Origin: Ignavibacteria bacterium
Lineage (GTDB): Bacteria; Bacteroidota; Ignavibacteria; Ignavibacteriales; Ignavibacteriaceae
NCBI GenBank assembly: GCA_030693705.1
Contig: JAUYAB010000079.1
Location: 28,749-92,748, forward strand
DNA length: 64,000 nucleotides
Direction of reading: 5' to 3'
Part shown: positions 1 through 8,940 of the stretch, piece after piece
Numbering within the stretch: position 1 is the stretch's first letter
How the letters are laid out: each line of letters starts with the position of its first letter
Translations under genes and position numbers: made by a program
Notes under the pieces: generated by a model
Told to the model about the DNA's origin: nothing
What the model saw: the letters and a program-made list of their open reading frames with translations, nothing else
The model's database searches: none

Positions 1-1
1 C

Positions 2-127
2 GGCTATCAAATCCCGTTTTTAACAGGTGCATTTTTCGTTTTGTTAGTGTTTCTTTTTAGCATCTTTTATTTGCATAATCATCTTTCGACCATGGCTCAA
101 CCAATCGCTCAAAGCGAGGAAGTGTAA
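2..127 (+). CDS. C-terminal end of an integral membrane protein, possibly an MFS-type transporter (partial)
   Basis: The reading frame is open from the left edge and stops with TAA at 125-127, giving 41 residues. They contain one strongly hydrophobic helix with the sequence GAFFVLLVFLFSIFYL followed by a short polar tail (HNHLSTMAQPIAQSEEV). A terminal helix with a short cytoplasmic tail is what the last segment of a major facilitator transporter looks like, but the fragment has no diagnostic motif, so the family is a guess. It lies on the same strand as dusB and ends 6 bases before it, so the two are probably co-transcribed. Confidence 0.5.
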   Translation, partial: GYQIPFLTGAFFVLLVFLFSIFYLHNHLSTMAQPIAQSEEV

Positions 128-133
128 TACTAA

Positions 134-1126
134 ATGTTCACCGTTGGAAAAATAAATATTGAAAAAGGGATCTTTCTTGCACCGATGGATGATATTTCTG
201 ATGTTTCATTCCGTTTGGTGTGTAAGGAACTTGGCGCTGATGTTGTTTACACTGAATTTGCAAACGCTGAAGGATTAATTCGTCAATCGGAAAAAACTCA
301 CAAGAAATTAGACATTATTGATGAAGAGAGACCTGTCGGGATTCAAATCTACGGTTCCACAATTTCATCAATGGTTGGAGCGGCTAAAATTGCTGAAGAA
401 CAACAACCCGATCTGATTGACATTAACGCAGGCTGCTGGATTAAAAATATTTGTAATAACGGCGCAGGCGCAGGATTATTGAAAGACCCGGCATATCTAC
501 AAAAGTTAGTTAAAAATGTTGTCGATGCGGTAGAGCTTCCGGTAACTGTAAAAACCAGGATTGGCTGGGATGCTTTTACTCTTCATATTTTGGAAGTTGC
601 AAAAAGATTGGAAGACGTTGGCGTGAAAGCATTGACCGTTCATTGCCGGACACGCTCGCAAGGACATTCAGGTGATCCGGATTGGAGTTGGATACCGAGA
701 ATAAAAGAAGTAGTGAAAATACCCGTTGTGCTGAACGGTGGAATAATGACCGCTGAAGATGTCCAACGTGCTTTTAAGGAAACGAATGCCGATGCAGTAA
801 TGATCGCAAGGGGAGCGATTGGGAATCCTTGGATCTTCGAGGAAGCAAAAGATATTTTGAACAACGGCAAGAAACTTCATCCACTTTCTCACGGCAAAAA
901 AATAAGAACTTGTTTACGTCATTTAGAACTTGCAATTAAAGTTAAAGGTGAAGAGCGGGCAGTAATTGAACACCGGAAATTTTATACCGGTTATCTTAAA
1001 GGAATGTACAACGCGCACGTTGTTAGAAATAGTTTGATGACGGTTTACGATTATCATTCGGTTGAGGAAATTTTACTTCATTTTCTACAGACGCTGGAAA
1101 AAGTTAATTATGCTGCCGCAGTCTGA
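134..1126 (+). CDS. dusB: tRNA-dihydrouridine synthase, DusB type
   Basis: A flavin (FMN) enzyme that reduces specific uridines in the tRNA D-loop to dihydrouridine using NADPH. Seen: the TIM-barrel start with APM at residues 16-18, the conserved DIN-x-GC segment with the catalytic cysteine at residue 101, the KTR-x-GW motif at 140-145, HCRTR at 170-174, and the FMN phosphate-binding stretch NGGI (201-204) and ARGAIGNPWIF (225-235). At 330 residues the length is normal for the family. One oddity: the residue after the catalytic cysteine is tryptophan (GCW) where most Dus proteins have proline (GCP). The next gene starts inside its 3' end, which indicates translational coupling. Confidence 0.93.
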   Translation: MFTVGKINIEKGIFLAPMDDISDVSFRLVCKELGADVVYTEFANAEGLIRQSEKTHKKLDIIDEERPVGIQIYGSTISSMVGAAKIAEEQQPDLIDINAGCWIKNICNNGAGAGLLKDPAYLQKLVKNVVDAVELPVTVKTRIGWDAFTLHILEVAKRLEDVGVKALTVHCRTRSQGHSGDPDWSWIPRIKEVVKIPVVLNGGIMTAEDVQRAFKETNADAVMIARGAIGNPWIFEEAKDILNNGKKLHPLSHGKKIRTCLRHLELAIKVKGEERAVIEHRKFYTGYLKGMYNAHVVRNSLMTVYDYHSVEEILLHFLQTLEKVNYAAAV

Positions 1127-1733
1127 TAAAGCAGAAATTTCACAAAGGAATTCGCTTTACAAAATTGCCAGAATAAGTTCTACACTTTTTGTTCCACCAA
1201 CATTAACACTTCTTTCTTTTTCTTATCTTGGTTTGCAATTGGAGCCAACAATCGCAAATCAATTTGTTGTTATTGGATCGGGATTTCTCTGGACATTTTT
1301 ACTTCCCATTATCTTTTTCGTTATCATGTTAAAAAAGAAAAAGATCATCAATCAAGATGCGGAGTTAAAAGAAGAAAGAACTTTTCCTTTTCTTTTCGGT
1401 CTATCACTTCTTCTCATCGGATATTTTATTCTCCGGACATTTAACATTCAACCGCTTACGTTAACATTTTGGCTTTGCTACATAATAAATACTGTTGCAA
1501 TAATTCTCATTAACAAAATTTGGAAGATCAGTATTCACGCGCTTGGAATTGCGGCTCCTGTGGCATTGTTTGCGTTTGTGGGAAGCTGGATAGTGATTCC
1601 TCTTTTGCTTTTGCTTTTCTTAGTCGGCTGGTCGCGAATTTATTTAAAATGTCATACTTTTACGCAAGTTATTGCCGGAGCTTTGTTCGGTTTACTTTCA
1701 ACGTATTTACAACTTCATATTTTCTTAAAATAA
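1110..1733 (+). CDS. PAP2-like membrane protein with a degenerate phosphatase signature
   Basis: An integral membrane protein of 207 residues with about six hydrophobic segments. Its C-terminal part carries the third PAP2 phosphatase motif, SR-x5-H at residues 175-182, but the aspartate that should follow four residues after the histidine is glutamine (Q186). The second motif (PSGH) is reduced to KISIH at 139-143, and the first is visible only as KEERTFP near 87-93. PAP2 enzymes dephosphorylate lipid phosphates such as undecaprenyl pyrophosphate; with these changes the activity is uncertain. Start chosen at ATG 1110, preceded by GGAAAAAG, rather than an upstream ATG at 1062 that would bury 65 bases in dusB. 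The gene ends 1 base before the next. Confidence 0.6.
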   Translation: MLPQSDKAEISQRNSLYKIARISSTLFVPPTLTLLSFSYLGLQLEPTIANQFVVIGSGFLWTFLLPIIFFVIMLKKKKIINQDAELKEERTFPFLFGLSLLLIGYFILRTFNIQPLTLTFWLCYIINTVAIILINKIWKISIHALGIAAPVALFAFVGSWIVIPLLLLLFLVGWSRIYLKCHTFTQVIAGALFGLLSTYLQLHIFLK

Positions 1734-1734
1734 G

Positions 1735-3423
1735 ATGGCAGAAAAGAAAGAGATAATAAATTTATTAGATGAGATTGCCGATCTGCTTGAATTCCGGTCG
1801 GAAAATCCTTTCAAGATCAGCGCATTCCGCAATGGTTCCAACTCAATCCGTAAAATAAATGAAGATATTAACGAATTGGTAAATTCCGGCAAGCTTAAAG
1901 AAGTTAAAGGAATTGGGAAGGGTATTTATGGGGTGATAGAAGAATATTGCTCTCACGGCTTCTCTACGGCGCTTGAGGAGCTAAAGAAGGATATTCCCGA
2001 ATCATTGTTTGAGCTTTTTCTTATACACGGATTAGGACCAAAGAAAATTGCGCAACTTTTTAATCAAGAGAAGATTAGCAGTATTGATGAACTTAGAACT
2101 GCCTGCATAGAGAATAAACTTGTTACGGTTAAAGGATTCGGGGAGAAAATTCAGCAGAAGATTCTTGAAGAAATTAAGCAGCTTGAAGCAAATAAGAAGC
2201 TGCTGCTTATTCACTTTGCAGAGCGGGAGGTTGACAAAATAAAGAGTATTCTTGAACGCATTCACTTCATAAAGAAATTCGAGTTTACAGGGGAAGTAAG
2301 AAGAACAAGAGAAGTTTATTCATCAATTGAGGTCTTGGTTTTAGTTGAACCCGGTAAGACGGAAGAATTGACCCACGTGTTACAAACTGAAATTGAAATA
2401 GATGATGTTAGCGAAGGAATGATAAAATCAGATGTAGCATTCAATCTACCATTGACAATTCATATCGCAGATTCAGATAAAGATTTTATCAATCGATTAT
2501 TTGTAACTACCGGTTCAATGGAATTCCTTCGGAAAATAAATTATTCATCCGACATACACATTGCGAAAAGCGAGGAAGAAATCTTCACGCTAATGAATTC
2601 GATTTACATTGCTCCCGAAATGAGGGAAGAAGAATTCTTTTTATTGAGGAGGCACGAACTCAAACTTCCTTCGATTTTAACCACAAAACATTTGAAAGGA
2701 TTTCTCCATTTCCACACTACTTATTCTGATGGACTATTTCCTTTGGAAGAAATGGTTTCATCAGCTAAAAATCTGGGTTATGAGTACTTTGCCGTTTGTG
2801 ACCACAGCAAAACTGCTGCATATGCTAATGGATTGAGTGAACAGCGTATCTTACTACAAAGAAAAGAAATAGAAGTTATAGCTGCCAAAAACGATTGGCG
2901 GTTACTTCAAGGAATTGAGTCGGATATTTTAACCAACGGCGATTTAGATTACCCGGCAGAGATTTTACAAGAGTTTCAATTTGTTGTCGCTTCGGTTCAT
3001 TCAAATTTTTCTCTTTCGGAAGATGATATGACAAAGAGGATTATTAAAGCGGTAGAGAATCCTTTTACCGATGTTCTCGGGCATCCAACGGGAAGATTAC
3101 TTTTGCACCGTGCTCCTTTCAAACATGATATTAAAAAGATCATTGATGCGTGCAGCCGAAATAATGTTGCGATAGAAATAAATGCTCATCCCAACCGGCT
3201 TGATCTTGATTGGAGAAATATCTTTTACGCAAGAGAACAAGGCTGTCTTTTTTCAATCAACGCTGATGCTCATTCTCTGGAAAATATCGCTCTTGCAAAA
3301 TATGGAGTTACCATCGCGCGTAAAGGGGGAATCCAACCGGAGGAAGTGATTAATTGTTTCAGCAATAAAGATTTTAGTAAATTTCTTAACAGAAAAGTTA
3401 AAAGAAAAGTAGAAACTATATGA
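1735..3423 (+). CDS. polX: PolX-family protein: helix-hairpin-helix, inactive-looking polymerase domain, intact PHP domain
   Basis: Bacterial PolX joins a family X repair polymerase to a PHP phosphoesterase (3'-5' exonuclease / AP endonuclease). All modules are present in order: helix-hairpin-helix region about 50-145, nucleotidyltransferase region about 160-290, PHP domain about 322-560. The PHP metal ligands are kept: HFH at 325-327, DH at 356-357, then GIES, SVHS, GHP and DAHS motifs downstream. The polymerase site is not: where the family has GS-x-RR followed by D-x-D, this protein has GEVRR (186-190) followed by S-I-E at 197-199, and the third aspartate region reads LTIHIA near 240-245. 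So the nuclease probably works and the polymerase probably does not. It overlaps the next gene by ATGA. Confidence 0.85.
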   Translation: MAEKKEIINLLDEIADLLEFRSENPFKISAFRNGSNSIRKINEDINELVNSGKLKEVKGIGKGIYGVIEEYCSHGFSTALEELKKDIPESLFELFLIHGLGPKKIAQLFNQEKISSIDELRTACIENKLVTVKGFGEKIQQKILEEIKQLEANKKLLLIHFAEREVDKIKSILERIHFIKKFEFTGEVRRTREVYSSIEVLVLVEPGKTEELTHVLQTEIEIDDVSEGMIKSDVAFNLPLTIHIADSDKDFINRLFVTTGSMEFLRKINYSSDIHIAKSEEEIFTLMNSIYIAPEMREEEFFLLRRHELKLPSILTTKHLKGFLHFHTTYSDGLFPLEEMVSSAKNLGYEYFAVCDHSKTAAYANGLSEQRILLQRKEIEVIAAKNDWRLLQGIESDILTNGDLDYPAEILQEFQFVVASVHSNFSLSEDDMTKRIIKAVENPFTDVLGHPTGRLLLHRAPFKHDIKKIIDACSRNNVAIEINAHPNRLDLDWRNIFYAREQGCLFSINADAHSLENIALAKYGVTIARKGGIQPEEVINCFSNKDFSKFLNRKVKRKVETI

Positions 3424-4193
3424 ACAGTTTAATTTTAATAGAGGTTAAAGGGCGAATTGGGATTATACGATTAAATAATCCGGCAAAGAGAAATGCATTA
3501 TCTCCCGAATTGATTAATGACTTTATCTCTGCTTTAACCCAATTAGAAAAGGATGAAGAAGTTTCAGCTATCATAATAACAGGCGAGGGAAAAGCATTTT
3601 GCGCCGGCGCAGATCTTTCTTATCTAAAAACATTACAGTCAAATTCATTGCGTGAGAATGATGATGATTCCGCTCTTATCGCAAAATTATTTACTTCACT
3701 GTATGAGTGCAACAAACCGACAATCGCCGCAGTGAACGGTCCGGCAATTGCAGGCGGATGTGGATTAGCGATCGCTTGTGATTATGTTATTGCAAAAAAA
3801 GATTTCGCAACCTTTGGTTTTACCGAAGCAAAAATCGGATTTGTGCCCGCAATAATTTCTTTCCTTCTTCTTAAAAGATTACCGGAAGTTAAAGCGCGGC
3901 AACTTCTGATAAGTGGAAGCATCCTTTCAGCGGAAGAAGCTAGGAACTTTGGGCTTATTGATTTTATTGAAGAAGATGTACTTGATTTTTCGTTCAATCT
4001 CATCAATGATCTTTCTTCAAATTCAAGTTCAAGCATAAGTGAAACAAAAAAACTTATCCGCGAAATATCCGGAATGCACTTTAGAAATGCTGTTGAGTTC
4101 GCAAAAACGGTGAATGCACTTTCCAGAACATCACAAGATTTTAATAACGGATTAAATATTTTTCTAACCAAACATGGAGAAAAAAATGAATAA
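3420..4193 (+). CDS. enoyl-CoA hydratase/isomerase family protein, methylglutaconyl-CoA hydratase-like
   Basis: A crotonase-fold enzyme of 257 residues that acts on acyl-CoA thioesters. Seen: the first oxyanion-hole motif FCAGADL near 60-66 and the second, [11 protein letters not shown], near 102-112. Of the two catalytic glutamates of classical enoyl-CoA hydratase, the first position is glycine (GGCGLA instead of GGCELA), while the second is retained in [21 protein letters not shown] stretch is typical of methylglutaconyl-CoA hydratases of leucine breakdown, so that is the favoured reading; a generic isomerase cannot be excluded. The start overlaps the polX stop (ATGA), and the gene overlaps the apt start, so the three are translationally coupled. 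Confidence 0.75.
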   Translation: MNSLILIEVKGRIGIIRLNNPAKRNALSPELINDFISALTQLEKDEEVSAIIITGEGKAFCAGADLSYLKTLQSNSLRENDDDSALIAKLFTSLYECNKPTIAAVNGPAIAGGCGLAIACDYVIAKKDFATFGFTEAKIGFVPAIISFLLLKRLPEVKARQLLISGSILSAEEARNFGLIDFIEEDVLDFSFNLINDLSSNSSSSISETKKLIREISGMHFRNAVEFAKTVNALSRTSQDFNNGLNIFLTKHGEKNE

Positions 4194-4713
4194 TGAATTA
4201 GCTTCTTTCATTCGTGACGTACCCGATTTCCCGAAAAAAGGAATTATCTTTAAGGATATTACCACGCTGCTTAAAAATCCGGAAGCTCTTACAAAAACAG
4301 TTTCAATTCTGTATGAACTAGCGAAGGATAAAGGAATTTCTAAAGTTGCCGGAATAGAATCGCGCGGATTCATCTTCGGCGGATTGCTGGCAGAAAAATT
4401 AAATGCCGGGTTTGTTCCAATCAGAAAACCAAATAAGCTGCCTGCAGAAAAGATTTCTGAAACTTACGCCTTAGAATACGGAACAGATACAATAGAAATC
4501 CATAAGGATGCGATCATTCCCGGTGATAGAGTTCTTTTGCACGATGATCTTCTTGCAACCGGAGGAACCGCGCAAGCCGCCGTTAAACTTATTGAAAAAC
4601 TCGGCGGGGAAGTTGTGCAAATTTCTTTCCTTATTGAGTTAGTCTTCTTAAACGGAAGAGAACTTCTAAAAGGATATGATATTCAATCGCTTATAAAATA
4701 TGATGCTGAGTAA
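4186..4713 (+). CDS. apt: adenine phosphoribosyltransferase
   Basis: A purine salvage enzyme that converts adenine plus PRPP to AMP. The 175-residue length is typical. The PRPP-binding loop is visible as [17 protein letters not shown], close to the family consensus [10 protein letters not shown], and ESRGFIFG and the flexible-loop KLPAE segment are present. Start chosen at ATG 4186 because GGAGA lies at 4176-4180 at good spacing; the ATG at 4174 overlaps that ribosome binding site. The first bases overlap the end of the enoyl-CoA hydratase gene. It is the last gene before a palindromic repeat element, which may end the transcript. Confidence 0.94.
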   Translation: MNNELASFIRDVPDFPKKGIIFKDITTLLKNPEALTKTVSILYELAKDKGISKVAGIESRGFIFGGLLAEKLNAGFVPIRKPNKLPAEKISETYALEYGTDTIEIHKDAIIPGDRVLLHDDLLATGGTAQAAVKLIEKLGGEVVQISFLIELVFLNGRELLKGYDIQSLIKYDAE

Positions 4714-4731
4714 AAACCGAAGCTAACTAAC

Positions 4732-4844
4732 TGTAGGGAACGCTCGCGAGCGTTCCGCGCCAAATGACCACAAACATAATATTTTAATAGACGATATTGT
4801 TATTTGGATATTTAAGAGCGGAATAGTCGCGACCATTCCCTACA
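4732..4844. repeat. 113-bp element with 27-bp imperfect terminal inverted repeats, each arm itself palindromic
   Basis: Arms at 4732-4758 and 4818-4844 are inverted copies of each other with 6 mismatches in 27. Each arm is also a palindrome around the hexamer TCGCGA: 4737-4756 is a perfect 20-bp palindrome and the other arm is nearly so. The outer ends read TGTAGGGAA and TTCCCTACA. The interior (4759-4817) is AT-rich and non-coding. Doubly palindromic units of this kind resemble REP/BIME sequences mobilised by REP-associated tyrosine transposases or short MITEs. It sits between apt and the AraC gene and would also fold in RNA. Confidence 0.75.
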
Positions 4845-4878
4845 CAAAAAATATTATTTTACTGAAATTTCTTAAACC

Positions 4879-6015
4879 GTGCCTCAAATAATAATTAACA
4901 TAATTCAATTAGCAATTGTGCAAGGGATTCTTCTTTCACTTTTGCTTTACTTTAAAAAAGAAAACCGGCATGCAAACCGTGTTTTATCTATAGCTATTCT
5001 CTTTCTGTCTCTCGATATTCTCTGTACTTATTTAACACAGACGAAAACCTATGAAAAATATCCATCCCTTTTTGGATTTAACGTAGGATATCCTTTCATC
5101 TATGGTCCAATATTTTACATTTATACATTACTTGTTACCAGAAAGGTGGAAAAGTTCAAACCTAAACTTTTACTCCATTTTATTCCTTTTGTTGTAGTAT
5201 ATCTTTATGTTTCTCCATTTTATTTGCTTACTCACGATGAGAAACTTTTAAAAATAAACGAATACATGACTCAGGTTCAATGGGATATGGAAATAATCTC
5301 GGTATTTAAACCGATTCACGGAATTTTATACACCTGGCTGTCATTAAGAATAATTAGTGAATTTAGCGAAAGACTAAAAATATCTTTTTCGAATATCGAT
5401 AAGAAGAAACTTGACTGGCTGAAGTTTTTAATTTTGAGCACCATTGTCGTCTGGGTAGTTGTGGCAATAGTAATTCTAACCGGATTTATTTTGGGTTCGC
5501 ATGATATTTTTTATGATGTAATTATATATTCTTTTATTTCTGTACTTGTTTACGCCATTGGGTATGGAGCGCTTAACCATGCCGAGGTATTAAATCAAAG
5601 TGAGCTTGTTATCCTTGATGCTCCTGAAGACCAAACAAGAGAAAAGTATGAGAAATCAAATCTTACTGATGATGATATAATAAAATTTAAAGAAAGACTT
5701 CTGGATGTTTTACAAACAAAGAAACTCTATCTTAAAAGTGATCTCACTCTTACCAATTTATCCGAAGAGCTGGGAATTTCAAATCATAATTTATCCGAAG
5801 TTATCAATAAAGCTTTTAATAAAAATTTCTACGACTTAATCAACGCTTACAGAGTTGAAGAAGTAAAAGAGATTATAAAAAACCCCGACTTTGCTCACTA
5901 CAGTTTGTTAGCCATAGCATTTGAAGCGGGATTCAGTTCAAAATCTTCCTTTAACACAATTTTTAAGAAACTTACAAATACAACTCCTTCAGAGTTCCGT
6001 AAACAATTTGCTTAA
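4879..6015 (+). CDS. AraC-family transcriptional regulator with an N-terminal multi-helix membrane domain
   Basis: A 378-residue protein with about seven hydrophobic helices in residues 1-245, followed by a cytoplasmic AraC/XylS DNA-binding domain at about 275-378. The two helix-turn-helix units are visible as LTNLSEELGISNHNLSEVIN and, near the end, the second unit ending in FSSKSSFNTIFKKLTNTTPSEFRKQF. This membrane-bound arrangement is common in Bacteroidota and relatives and suggests response to an envelope or external signal. The start is GTG at 4879; no strong ribosome binding site is seen. It converges on the TonB-dependent receptor gene, the two stop codons overlapping by 4 bases, so the receptor is a candidate but unproven target. 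Confidence 0.88.
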   Translation: MPQIIINIIQLAIVQGILLSLLLYFKKENRHANRVLSIAILFLSLDILCTYLTQTKTYEKYPSLFGFNVGYPFIYGPIFYIYTLLVTRKVEKFKPKLLLHFIPFVVVYLYVSPFYLLTHDEKLLKINEYMTQVQWDMEIISVFKPIHGILYTWLSLRIISEFSERLKISFSNIDKKKLDWLKFLILSTIVVWVVVAIVILTGFILGSHDIFYDVIIYSFISVLVYAIGYGALNHAEVLNQSELVILDAPEDQTREKYEKSNLTDDDIIKFKERLLDVLQTKKLYLKSDLTLTNLSEELGISNHNLSEVINKAFNKNFYDLINAYRVEEVKEIIKNPDFAHYSLLAIAFEAGFSSKSSFNTIFKKLTNTTPSEFRKQFA

Positions 6016-8300
6016 AATTCATATTCAACTCCAAATACCGGAAGCGTTGCCCACGATTTTTCCGCTTTAACTTTATTGTTGACCTCATCCCAGGAATACG
6101 CCCAAATATTTTCTCTTGCGTAAACGTTCCAAACGCTGATGTATAAAACGATGCTTGATGAATAGAAATTGAATCGTTTATCGACCCTAACATTAAGGGA
6201 ATGATAATCAGGTAATCGTTCGGTGTACATTCTGCTTTTATCAACAATGCCTTTGTAAGCGGTTTCGGAAGCTGAAATATCGAACGGAGAATAAGGAGCG
6301 CCGCCGGCATAAATCCAACGCAAACTGAATTCCCATTGATCATTTGGTTTGTAACCACCTTCAGTAGAAAACGTAAATTTGTTATCATAGATTCTGTTGT
6401 GCCAATCAGATTTTCCATCCATATACCGGCTTCTGAAATAAGAAGCGCTCATCATTCCGTAGAAATCTTTTGCAAGTTTCTTTTGGATCATCAACTCAAT
6501 ACCTCTGCTGTAAGCTTTAACGCTGTTTACCAATTGATCATTATTTAAGAATACCGGATTTTCAACCGCTTGATCCATTACAAATTCTTCCGGCTGGTTT
6601 GGATTGATCGGGCAGTCGCGGTAATCCTTTGAATATATTTCTAAAGTCAATCGTGTATCTTCAGTTAATAAATGGCTAACACCTAAAATTGAATGATATG
6701 CTAACGGATTTTTCAAATCTTTAAACGCTTTATTTTGACTTAGGATAATAAAGGGAAGGGTTTGGTAAAATATCCCTTCCGAAACATAAAGCTGCGTAAC
6801 ATCGGTTACTTTATAAGTGATGTTCATACGTGGAGAAAGGTTAGTTTTTTTATTAAAATCAAAATAGTCTGCGCGCAAACCGGCGGTTAGTGATAGGTCG
6901 CTTAGAAGATTCATCTGTGCGCTTGCAAATAATCCCGCTTTCATTCCGTTAAATTTATGATTGACCGCCAATTCGGCAGAAGTATAACCTTGTCTATCAA
7001 CAAAAGGATAATAATGATGATCATAATCGTTTGATGAATATTTTGCATCAAAACCAAATTGAAGTTGAACATCGTCACTCAATTTAAAATGATTGAGATT
7101 TCTTAGCGCAAATTCATGTTCGATTGATTCGTTAAAGTAAAGTTTATCCTTTGTTCTCACTTCGCTTACGCCGTTACTAATATCGAGATAGTTATGCGAA
7201 AAGGAAAGATTGGAATAACCCGATTTATTCCAAATATTCAATAGATTTATTCCGAAAGTGTTCTTGTTTCCGTTGTAATGTCCAAAGTAATTATCTTCAA
7301 ACTTCAAGCCTTCTTCGTATGATTGATTACTTTTGTCGATTGACGTAATGTCTAAAATAGTGAGTTTCATTTTATCGGAAAGATCGTAAACAACTTTAGA
7401 ATGAAAATCAGAATAAGTTGGTACCGGTCCGTTTATTTGTGTTGACGAGAAAATCCAATCAAGGTAACTTCTTCTCGCAGAAAAAAGATAAGAACCTTTC
7501 CCGCTATTTATCGGTCCTTCAAATTGTCCGCCAAGAGCTTGAAAACTTGCATCCAATTGGAAATCGAATTGCTCTCTATTTCCTTCGCGGAACGTCATTT
7601 CCATAACTGATGAAAGACGGTCGCCGTAATTAACGCCAAAACCGCCGGCAAGAAAATTCACATCTTTTAAGAAATCAACATTTATTACTCCAATCGGTCC
7701 TTCTGATGAACCTTGCGTTCCATAGTGATTAATATTCGGGATTTCTATATTATCAACAAAAAAAGCATTCTCCATCGGACTGCCGCCGCGCACTATTAAG
7801 CTATTTTTTTGATCGTTGGTTTTTGCAAGACTTGGCAGACCAAAAAGTATTCTGCTTACATCTCCGGCTGCACCGGGCGAACGTCTAATTTCCTCGGTTG
7901 AAAAATTAACTGCGCTTACCGGTTGCGCATCAAGTTCATTAAAATATCCGGCGCTTACCACAACATCATTCATCTGAACAGAACTTTCTTTCAACTTTGC
8001 TTCTACAAAAGTTATGCGTCCGGGACGAATAATAACATCTGTCTGCGAATACGTTTCGTATCCAACATAACTGAAAATAAGGATATAACTTCCGGCAGGA
8101 AGTTTTTTGATCTCGAAATTGCCTTCCGTATTTGAAACAGCTCCTATATTTTTATCTTTTACAACAACGTTAACACCGATAAGCGGATACAATTCTTCCG
8201 CGGCAATAACTTTACCTTTTATACTTCCTATGGGAATTTCTTCCTGGGCAAAGGCGGAAAAGTAGAAACCCAAAAAGAGAAAGAGAACTATGTACTTCAT
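6012..8300 (-). CDS. TonB-dependent outer-membrane receptor
   Basis: An outer-membrane beta-barrel receptor of 762 residues for import of a ligand driven by TonB. Domains in order: signal peptide about 1-18 ending in SAFAQ, carboxypeptidase-regulatory-like beta-sandwich about 26-108, plug about 115-225, then a barrel that ends in a terminal phenylalanine (VEYEF), as expected for Bam recognition. The plug contains RRSPGAAGDVSR, IVRGGSPMENAFFVDNIEIP and YGDRLSSVMEM type motifs. No SusD partner is adjacent, so this is a stand-alone receptor rather than a SusCD pair. The ligand is unknown. Upstream lies a long non-coding region that was later entered by an insertion sequence on the opposite side. 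Confidence 0.9.
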   Translation of the reverse strand: MKYIVLFLFLGFYFSAFAQEEIPIGSIKGKVIAAEELYPLIGVNVVVKDKNIGAVSNTEGNFEIKKLPAGSYILIFSYVGYETYSQTDVIIRPGRITFVEAKLKESSVQMNDVVVSAGYFNELDAQPVSAVNFSTEEIRRSPGAAGDVSRILFGLPSLAKTNDQKNSLIVRGGSPMENAFFVDNIEIPNINHYGTQGSSEGPIGVINVDFLKDVNFLAGGFGVNYGDRLSSVMEMTFREGNREQFDFQLDASFQALGGQFEGPINSGKGSYLFSARRSYLDWIFSSTQINGPVPTYSDFHSKVVYDLSDKMKLTILDITSIDKSNQSYEEGLKFEDNYFGHYNGNKNTFGINLLNIWNKSGYSNLSFSHNYLDISNGVSEVRTKDKLYFNESIEHEFALRNLNHFKLSDDVQLQFGFDAKYSSNDYDHHYYPFVDRQGYTSAELAVNHKFNGMKAGLFASAQMNLLSDLSLTAGLRADYFDFNKKTNLSPRMNITYKVTDVTQLYVSEGIFYQTLPFIILSQNKAFKDLKNPLAYHSILGVSHLLTEDTRLTLEIYSKDYRDCPINPNQPEEFVMDQAVENPVFLNNDQLVNSVKAYSRGIELMIQKKLAKDFYGMMSASYFRSRYMDGKSDWHNRIYDNKFTFSTEGGYKPNDQWEFSLRWIYAGGAPYSPFDISASETAYKGIVDKSRMYTERLPDYHSLNVRVDKRFNFYSSSIVLYISVWNVYARENIWAYSWDEVNNKVKAEKSWATLPVFGVEYEF

Positions 8301-8940
8301 TTTATATAACCTTGAAATTTGTGAAAAGTGAATGCAAAATTACATCAGTTATAAAGCGGAATCGTACAATCCAATTGGTTTGAACGTACAAGTTGTTGAG
8401 AATTGGGAATTCCGAATTAGATAGTTAGCAAAAATCCGCCTCAGCGGACTATGCAGATAGCGAGAATATTAAAAATTTAAGAATAACGATTAACGATATT
8501 TGATTTCTTGTTGTGCTGGTGGTGTTGGCGGCGGCTTTGTTCCATCATTACCCGGTTTTGTGTGCGACCCCGCCCAGATATTTAATTACCCTTACGGCAA
8601 AGTATTGGTTATAGAAAGAGGGTTCTGTCTACAAAAGGTAAATCGCATCTTATAAATTGTAATTCTTTGTTTGAAATCTCCATACTCCAAAAACACAGAA
8701 GCACCCGATGAACTAAATCTTAACTCATAACCTGATATGCGAAATTATTTTTATGTAGGAAAAGAAAGGATGGAAAAGTTTAACAGAAATCCCCTCGTCC
8801 CCGAAGCAAACAAGGTTATTTTTTTTATTGTTTATTTCCTACGTAAAACTTACGGAAATATTTAAATAAATATCAAATTTATTCTCTAACCGCGCATTGC
8901 GCCAAAAATAATGTCACCCAAGGGAATTGGGAAAAAGGAC
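8301..8940. other. 640-bp intergenic region between the TonB receptor and the insertion sequence
   Basis: No convincing gene. It must hold the minus-strand promoter of the TonB receptor. Visible structure: palindromes CCAATTGG near 8371 and GGAATTCC near 8408; a short hairpin around 8434-8452 (AATCCGCC..GGACTA) that matches, in reverse orientation, a repeat embedded in the amidase gene near 50720; and a minus-strand open stretch at 8490-8585 of about 31 codons ending TAA, rich in proline (KPPPTPPAQQ), with no start, which looks like the tail of a decayed gene or a dispersed repeat. At 8896-8917 there is a sequence similar to the left end of the insertion sequence. Confidence 0.5.

Noticed and set aside
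6012..8300. SusC-type member of a SusCD nutrient uptake pair
   Set aside because: Length is short for SusC (762 residues) and no SusD-like lipoprotein is adjacent.
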